A stretch of DNA of 18,766 nt. Source: an uncultured Clostridium sp. (GTDB lineage: Bacteria > Bacillota > Clostridia > Clostridiales > Clostridiaceae). Positions 14,514 to 18,766 of the stretch are shown piece by piece; within the stretch, counting starts at the first letter, position 1; each line of letters begins with the position of its first letter. The stretch is from the NCBI RefSeq assembly GCF_934754915.1, contig NZ_CAKVKB010000071.1:1-18766 (forward strand), in the 5' to 3' direction. The notes under the pieces were generated by a model. It did not search any database and was not told where the DNA came from. It saw only the letters and a program-made list of their open reading frames with translations. The position numbers and the translations under genes are program-made.

Positions 14514-14764
14514 TTATTCCCCATCAAATTCACAAATTTCCAATTTTAGAATTATACTCAAAAATAACATTATTGCTAAGAAGAAATACCTTTTCATTCT
14601 TTGATTTTGTATACTTAATTGTCTGCTTATATCAAGTCGTTTTCTTACTTCTTCCTAGATAATTCTAGTTCTGCTCTTAAGACCTGTAGATTATCTCTCC
14701 ATTTCTCGTAATATACACTCTTTATTTTTTGTCGAACATATTTATAATTTTCGTAGAGTATCAT
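14514..14764 (-). pseudogene. broken reading frame upstream of the operon (coiled coil plus membrane helix)
   Basis: From an ATG inside the 23-bp palindrome (14764) the minus strand reads MILYENYKYVRQKIKSV and YYEKWRDNLQVLRAELELSR before a stop at 14645. A one-base shift near GGAAGAAG restores EVRKRLDISRQLSIQNQRMK, then RYFFLAIMLFLSIILK (a membrane helix), ending at 14514 with a stop set in the ribosome site of the next gene (GGGGAATAAAATG). The coupling with the next gene and protein-like composition suggest the 3' end of a former operon gene, cut by whatever created the palindrome junction. The family is not recognised. Confidence 0.45.
14551..14579 (-). promoter_or_regulatory. probable promoter of the peptide operon
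   Basis: On the minus strand TTAGCA (14579-14574), a 17-base spacer and a perfect TATAAT (14556-14551) lie 39 bases before the first operon gene. A second candidate, TTGATA (14635-14630), 16 bases, TATACA (14613-14608), is just upstream. Both fit vegetative sigma-A promoters. They fall inside the broken reading frame, which argues that the frame is no longer functional or that one match is by chance. Confidence 0.55.
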
Positions 14765-14773
14765 ACTCTACGA
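14751..14773. repeat. 23-bp palindrome, copy 1 (candidate recombination site)
   Basis: TCGTAGAGTAT, a central C, then its exact reverse complement. The identical sequence in inverted orientation (central G) occurs at 16140-16162, and similarity extends several bases either side (ATTT before, AAA(T)TTAT after). The two copies flank the integrase gene and its terminator, so they are candidate crossover sites for that recombinase. Confidence 0.85.
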
Positions 14774-14812
14774 AATAAAACCGTCCAACAGCAAAAAAGT
14801 ACCATTGGACGG
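14774..14812 (-). terminator. intrinsic terminator of the integrase gene
   Basis: On the minus strand CCGTCCAA and TTGGACGG (14812-14805 and 14788-14781) form an 8-bp GC-rich stem with a 16-base loop, followed by TTTTATTT. It lies just after the integrase stop and would shield the peptide operon from integrase transcription. Confidence 0.65.
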
Positions 14813-14825
14813 CATTTTGACGGAC

Positions 14826-15953
14826 TTATTTGACGGCTAATAAATTGGAAAGCTTTTGCATATTTTCCTTTTTCATTTCTAAGGTTGGATGAACATACCG
14901 ATTCATGGTAATATTAACAGTTGCATGACCAAGAATTTCACTAAGGCTTTTTACATCGAATCCCAGTTCAATACATCTGGTAGCAAAAGTATGACGAAGT
15001 GTATGAAAATTTGTATCTTCGATGCCTATGGATTTCAGAATTTTTTTAAACTTATTTTGCATAGTTCTGGGTTCTATAAATTTATTGTTGGTATTCGTTA
15101 ATAAATATCCAACGGAAACCTTTTGGTGTTTGATAAGAATTTTATATAATTCGTTTGGTAAAGGAATTGTTCTTATAGAACAAATACTTTTTGGTGTTGT
15201 TATTATCACTTTTGTTTTTGCTCCATTATCTGCTGGTTCTTGGACTCTTTGAAGTGTATGATGAATATGTATCGTTTGATCGGAAAGGGAAATGTCTTCC
15301 CAACGCAAAGCACAAATTTCGCCAATTCGTAATCCAGTAAATAAGCATACAAGAATTCCTATGTTACACGGATCAACTGTTTCTAAAATGTATTTACACA
15401 GTTTGTCCTGTTCCATTTTGTTAAAAACCCTCATGGATTTAGGAGCTTGTTTTACTTGAATAGCAGAAAGATCACACGCAATATAAATTCCTTTTTTCGT
15501 AGCATATTTTGTAACGCTTCGAATTATTGACAAAACGTCACTTACTGTTTTAGGAGCTAATCCTTGTTCCCTTTTTCCACCGGATTTTAATAAAAATTTG
15601 CAATGACTTTCTACAAATTCATAAGTAATTTTATCAAATGTCTGATTCCCATATTTAGGAAGGATATAGTTTGTAAGCATATTATAATATTTATTTTGCG
15701 TAGATTTTTTAGTATGTAATTTAATACTTTCAAACCACTCCAATGCGAGAGATGAAAATAAATCCAAGTTTTTTTCGACAGTTTCAATGTTAGAAGATGC
15801 TTTTTTTTCCCTCAATTTTACTTTTGTTTCACGATATGTTTTTGCATATACATATCCATACACTATCTTTCCATTATTGGTTCGTGATTTTATATATCGT
15901 CCTTCCCATCGACCGTCTTTTCGTTTATATATATTTTCGCCTTTTTTTGCCAT
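14826..15953 (-). CDS. tyrosine recombinase/integrase, Tn916-Int type
   Basis: 375 residues; AAAGGAG lies 10 bases before the ATG. An N-terminal arm-binding domain (IYKRKDGRWEGRYIKSR) of the kind found in Tn916-like integrases is followed by a SAM-like core-binding domain (about 65-165) and the catalytic domain. Catalytic residues are complete: Arg209 in FTGLRIGE, a beta-hairpin Lys region (TPKSICSIRTIPL), HTLRH (His317, Arg320), GH (His343) and nucleophile Tyr353 in NRYVHP. It should therefore be active in site-specific strand exchange. No excisionase is seen beside it, and none of the usual conjugation genes, so it is a solitary integrase of a reduced element or an inversion enzyme. Copies of TTTGACGGC(T) at its 3' end (14829) and before its start (15986) may be arm-type binding sites. 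Confidence 0.9.
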   Translation of the reverse strand: MAKKGENIYKRKDGRWEGRYIKSRTNNGKIVYGYVYAKTYRETKVKLREKKASSNIETVEKNLDLFSSLALEWFESIKLHTKKSTQNKYYNMLTNYILPKYGNQTFDKITYEFVESHCKFLLKSGGKREQGLAPKTVSDVLSIIRSVTKYATKKGIYIACDLSAIQVKQAPKSMRVFNKMEQDKLCKYILETVDPCNIGILVCLFTGLRIGEICALRWEDISLSDQTIHIHHTLQRVQEPADNGAKTKVIITTPKSICSIRTIPLPNELYKILIKHQKVSVGYLLTNTNNKFIEPRTMQNKFKKILKSIGIEDTNFHTLRHTFATRCIELGFDVKSLSEILGHATVNITMNRYVHPTLEMKKENMQKLSNLLAVK

Positions 15954-16139
15954 AAGATAAAATCTCCTTTCATTGTGACTACCATTTTGACGGCTTATGG
16001 CAATTAACCAATAAACTTTTTTAAGTTTTTTTCATTTTTGGTTATTTTTATATGTTTAAAACAATTCATGAATTGACGAATCTAGCTTGAAGAGGTAAAA
16101 TAAATTCATATAAACGTCGGAAATAGTATCTAATCCATT
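15954..16139. promoter_or_regulatory. integrase upstream region
   Basis: No gene is visible. It holds TTTGACGGCT at 15987-15996, repeated at the integrase 3' end, and a 14-bp perfect palindrome CAATTCATGAATTG at 16062-16075, a plausible operator. An AT-rich stretch between them may contain the integrase promoter, but no clean -35/-10 pair stands out. Confidence 0.35.
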
Positions 16140-16162
16140 TCGTAGAGTATGATACTCTACGA
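16140..16162. repeat. 23-bp palindrome, copy 2 (candidate recombination site)
   Basis: TCGTAGAGTAT, a central G, then its reverse complement: the exact inverted copy of 14751-14773. Together they bracket about 1.4 kb containing only the integrase gene and its control regions. Because each site is a near-perfect palindrome, orientation is set only by the central base and flanks. Confidence 0.85.
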
Positions 16163-16200
16163 AATTATTGCCCTCAATGGGCTATATTTTTGGTTTCTAT

Positions 16201-16245
16201 ATAGGCAATATTGCCTATCACACTCATACTTCATTATAGGCAATA
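16201..16245. repeat. ATAGGCAATA repeats at a junction (18-bp palindrome plus half-site)
   Basis: ATAGGCAATATTGCCTAT (16201-16218) is a perfect palindrome, and its half ATAGGCAATA recurs at 16236-16245. The second copy coincides with the point where the sortase reading frame breaks off. This fits an element end or target-site junction, or an operator pair. Confidence 0.6.
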
Positions 16246-16545
16246 ATGGATATCCTTGGACTGCATGACCGGATAATTGATCTTAGTATCTTCTACCTTA
16301 ATCCAGCCGACCATATCATTGTTTTGCAGAAAAAGTTCCTGATAGTCCGGCAAAAACGACTGGTCTTCCGAATACGACATCGTTTCCTGTGTTTCATCTG
16401 TATCCTCGACAGTTTCAAGCAATTCATCATAGATTTCTGCCTGCTTTTTGGAGTCCATATGATTGCGGATCAGGAAAAAAGTGCTTACAGAAAAAATAGC
16501 CGCAAGCACCGCAATGATTATCACATATCGCTTTCTTTTCATCAT
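16234..16545 (-). pseudogene. class B sortase, N-terminal fragment
   Basis: From the ATG at 16545 or 16542 the protein begins with basic residues and a membrane helix (YVIIIAVLAAIFSVSTFFLI), then an acidic linker and the sortase B entry sequence LQNNDMVGWIKVEDTKINYP followed by VMQSKD. Class B sortases continue here with a beta-barrel carrying His and catalytic Cys, but this copy ends after about 100 residues at the ATAGGCAATA repeat, so it is non-functional. Sortases of this type travel with integrative conjugative elements in Clostridia. Its GC content is visibly higher than that of the peptide operon. The start overlaps the stop of the upstream 79-residue gene (TAATG), so the two were an operon. 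Confidence 0.8.
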
Positions 16546-16784
16546 TATCGTTCCATATCCTTTCTTTTTGGCGGTGTCAGATCTCTGCAATATTCCGGAT
16601 AACGCAGTTTGATTCCTTCCATAAAGTACGGAGCATATCCACAGCAGAACAGTTCTTCCGGTGTGCAGAACCTCTCCCTGCCTTCTTCTGCAAATCCATT
16701 CCACAGATTAAACGCAAGGTTGCAGACTTTCACAGTTCCGCTGGTCTGCCATTCTCCATGCATTCTCTCCGGAATGATAGACAT
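16545..16784 (-). CDS. small conserved-looking protein next to the sortase, possibly 5'-truncated
   Basis: 79 residues ending at the sortase start. It reads MHGEWQTSGTVKVCNLAFNL, then CTPEELFCCGYAPYFMEGIK and LRYPEYCRD. The composition (several Cys, Trp, Tyr-Pro) looks like a real protein, and the style resembles short uncharacterised proteins of conjugative elements, but I cannot name the family. There is no good ribosome-binding site before the first ATG (16784) or the next (16763), and the sequence upstream turns AT-rich immediately, so the 5' part may have been lost at a junction. GC content matches the sortase fragment rather than the flanks. Confidence 0.5.
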   Translation of the reverse strand: MSIIPERMHGEWQTSGTVKVCNLAFNLWNGFAEEGRERFCTPEELFCCGYAPYFMEGIKLRYPEYCRDLTPPKRKDMER

Positions 16785-16863
16785 ATATCTATCGATATTT
16801 ATAAGAAAATAAGATTACAATAATCATTATGTTGTAAAATAAGCAAAGGTGCGTGATTTTTTA

Positions 16864-18630
16864 ATGGAAATAAAATATGATCTTCTACCAAAACAAAAGA
16901 CTCAAAAACACAATTTAAGTGTAGAGATTGACCTCTACCCTTATGCTACTGACCTATACGAAGAATTAGATAGAATTGGAATAATTGATCGTATTAAAGA
17001 AATCCCTCAATTAGGAGTTATAAAAGTAAAAAAGAAACTTGCAAAAACAAGGTTTGATTATGTGATGTTACAGTTATATTTGCACAAATTAATCAAAACC
17101 CATCTGCAAGGAGATCTACGCTACACTTATAACAATTACATAAATGCAAAAGAATTTAGAGCTGATTACATTTACTTCGAAAAGAATAATAAACCTTCTA
17201 TGGGTGACATTTTGCAATTGCTTACCATCATATATAATGTGGGGCATTTTTATAACACATTTACTTCTTCTCGTGCCATTACTATGATAACGCAAGAAGA
17301 TACCGGTTTTCACAATCTGGTTATTAATGCTTGTGAAGACAAACGATACCAGAGTGCTGCTAAAACAATATTGGAAAGTAAAAATTATCAAAGATTACAT
17401 TTGTTGAATTCAATTCTTGTATTAGAGCATTGTAATAAATCAAAGCAATCCATTTCCGTCACATTGGAAATTTTATATTCATATATAAATGAGCAATTAT
17501 TGCCTGAAGAAAGTAAACTTAAATATGCATTTGCGATATTCAGAAACGTAAGGACTGTTTCATACATAGCATATGATTTACAGATAGCAGATACACCATT
17601 GACAATTGATTTGTGTAATGAAAAGGCAATGTTGTTATTGTTAAAAGAGTTATTATCTGAATATAACAATAATCAATCTTCAACTCACTTAGTCAGTTCT
17701 ATTAGTAAGCTTTTGGATGATACTGTATATAATGAAAATTCAAATGCCATTTGCTATTATAAAATATCCAGAAAAATGGTTTCTCTGTTGGAAAGAAAGT
17801 TGGATCATACTAATGTAAATTACTATAACGATTTGTTTATGAATAAATCTAGCATTTTAAATCAAGTATGTACTCATAAAAGAGACTATGTCCAATCAAA
17901 TATATTGAAATTAACCTTTACCTTAGAACAAAAATGTATATCAGAAGCATTGTTATCTGAATTAGAAAAAATTAATAATACTCGTGTTGGTTACTATGAT
18001 AGACATTCTGGTAAACAAACAATCCTTGTTTCTATAAAGAAGACTTGTAATTATGATACCAAAAGATATGCCGCTTATAAAACATTAAAATGTACTGTTA
18101 ATTATCTTCGTAGGATTCCCAATATTTCTTCCTACGACCCAAGATTTCTTTTGACAGTAAAGTTTTTCTTATTCTATTTATTTGATGAAAACCCTGTGGT
18201 AATTAAGCCAACCATAAGCAGAGATATATGTGTTATTTGCACACGTGGAAAAAATGCAAGAATAAAAGAAATACAGTCATTGCTGAAATCTTCGATTGGA
18301 AATGAGGATGAAAATCATGAAGTTAACTTTCTATTAAGTCAGATTATTAACGATTCAATTAATGACACAACAATTACAATTCCAGCAAGTATCCTTGTAT
18401 ATCAGAGAGATGCAGTAGGACGAAAATTAAGTGAATTTGATGGTTTGATTATTCACCCAATGAGAAAATCAAATCAAGTAATTTTCTTGGAGGCTAAAAA
18501 CAGAGATAAAAAACCAAGCTTTGGTAAAAATTGTCTTATTGAAAAATTCGACAAATTTTCATTTGAATATGTGTCAGATAACATTGAAATTATAGACTAT
18601 GATGCATTTTTGAAATACTCAATTAAATAA
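16864..18630 (+). CDS. unknown protein with possible C-terminal PD-(D/E)xK nuclease motif
   Basis: 588 residues from the ATG at 16864; an in-frame GTG at 16849 overlaps the only Shine-Dalgarno-like bases (AAAGGTG), so the start is uncertain. The protein is mainly helical, Leu/Asn/Tyr-rich, with no signal or membrane segment. Near the C-terminus EFDGLIIHPMRKSNQVIFLE followed by AKN gives the E-x-D ... E-x-K layout (Asp526, Glu543, Lys545) of PD-(D/E)xK nucleases, the core seen in many restriction and defence proteins. A segment around residues 118-130 (LLTIIYNVGHFYN) faintly recalls a degenerate HD-domain helix. It stands alone on the opposite strand between mobile-element remains, a typical place for a defence gene. 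Function is not established; the nuclease call is a motif-level inference. Confidence 0.6.
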   Translation: MEIKYDLLPKQKTQKHNLSVEIDLYPYATDLYEELDRIGIIDRIKEIPQLGVIKVKKKLAKTRFDYVMLQLYLHKLIKTHLQGDLRYTYNNYINAKEFRADYIYFEKNNKPSMGDILQLLTIIYNVGHFYNTFTSSRAITMITQEDTGFHNLVINACEDKRYQSAAKTILESKNYQRLHLLNSILVLEHCNKSKQSISVTLEILYSYINEQLLPEESKLKYAFAIFRNVRTVSYIAYDLQIADTPLTIDLCNEKAMLLLLKELLSEYNNNQSSTHLVSSISKLLDDTVYNENSNAICYYKISRKMVSLLERKLDHTNVNYYNDLFMNKSSILNQVCTHKRDYVQSNILKLTFTLEQKCISEALLSELEKINNTRVGYYDRHSGKQTILVSIKKTCNYDTKRYAAYKTLKCTVNYLRRIPNISSYDPRFLLTVKFFLFYLFDENPVVIKPTISRDICVICTRGKNARIKEIQSLLKSSIGNEDENHEVNFLLSQIINDSINDTTITIPASILVYQRDAVGRKLSEFDGLIIHPMRKSNQVIFLEAKNRDKKPSFGKNCLIEKFDKFSFEYVSDNIEIIDYDAFLKYSIK

Positions 18631-18661
18631 CCTCACATTGAAAAAATTATCCATTTATCAG

Positions 18662-18766
18662 CTCCGTTAAAAAGGGGCTGTCGGTAAATTTCTGAACTGC
18701 TCCCCGTCAAGTAGACAATTGAAAAAATATAAATTTTTCCTGCCAGCGGAAATTTATCTGCTGGCA
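18662..18766. mobile_element. probable insertion-sequence end (runs off the right edge)
   Basis: After the preceding gene the sequence holds GGGGCTGTCGGTAAAT, resembling transposable-element termini in Clostridia, then CTGCTCCCCGTCAAGTAGAC, which I associate with the ends of IS3-like elements in this group. It closes with a 7-bp inverted repeat TGCCAGC ... GCTGGCA (18741-18766). No transposase coding is in view, so family assignment is tentative. Confidence 0.35.

Noticed and set aside
14751..14773. Palindrome as a transcription terminator
   Set aside because: No U-run follows on either strand, and an exact inverted copy lies on the far side of the integrase, which fits a recombination site better.
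14829..15996. TTTGACGGC(T) copies as the integrase att core
   Set aside because: They are short (about 10 bases) and one lies inside the integrase 3' end; arm-type binding sites or chance fit better than crossover sites, for which the 23-bp palindromes are stronger candidates.
16246..16602. 118-codon plus-strand frame over the sortase
   Set aside because: It is antisense to the clear sortase N-terminus, with no ribosome-binding site or protein-family resemblance.
1..18766. CRISPR arrays, tRNA or rRNA genes
   Set aside because: No regularly spaced direct repeats and no recognisable tRNA cloverleaf or rRNA sequence were seen on either strand.

Overview
The window is AT-rich, roughly 30% GC by eye. 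It uses Gram-positive ribosome-binding sites (AAAGGAGG, GGAGG) and carries relics of IS66, IS3 and a group II intron, a class B sortase fragment and a Tn916-type integrase. This points to a low-GC Clostridia genome, probably Lachnospiraceae-like. The taxon is inference; no ribosomal or housekeeping marker is present.

Layout. (1) 1-379: mobile-element debris, a group II intron reverse transcriptase fragment fused to the 3' end of an IS66 transposase. (2) 435-3774: two minus-strand genes, a membrane-anchored caspase-like (clan CD) peptidase and a zinc-ribbon/coiled-coil protein, with an IS3 relic and a 20-bp hairpin around them. (3) 3775-4134: non-coding debris with a second IS66 relic. (4) 4135-14512: a long, tightly packed minus-strand operon, the main content. 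(5) 14513-16250: a broken reading frame, a tyrosine integrase between two inverted copies of a 23-bp palindrome, and a second palindrome at a junction. (6) 16234-16784: a GC-richer fragment with a truncated class B sortase and a small unknown gene. (7) 16864-18630: one plus-strand gene with a possible C-terminal PD-(D/E)xK nuclease motif. (8) 18662-18766: a probable insertion-sequence end.

The operon looks like an unusual RiPP (ribosomally synthesised, post-translationally modified peptide) cluster. In transcription order it holds: radical SAM enzyme; second radical SAM enzyme; PqqD/RRE-like leader-binding protein; radical SAM/SPASM maturase; bleomycin-hydrolase/PepC-like peptidase with its catalytic Asn replaced by Asp; a 58-residue precursor peptide ending in a Gly/Ser/Asn/Trp-rich core (Trp45, Cys46, Trp50 and a terminal Trp58); an intrinsic terminator; a class I isoprenyl-synthase-like protein; a fourth radical SAM enzyme with an N-terminal Rossmann-like domain; an unknown protein; an HD-domain protein; a left-handed beta-helix acyltransferase; a frameshifted membrane protein; and a type I isopentenyl-diphosphate isomerase.

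A Trp-rich precursor beside a prenyl-synthase-like enzyme and an IPP isomerase recalls the ComQ/ComX logic, in which a ComQ isoprenyl transferase modifies a Trp of pre-ComX. Here it is combined with radical SAM RiPP maturation. I infer a peptide that is both radical-SAM-modified and prenylated, which would be a novel combination. No exporter, receptor or kinase is visible in the window, so product fate and role remain open.
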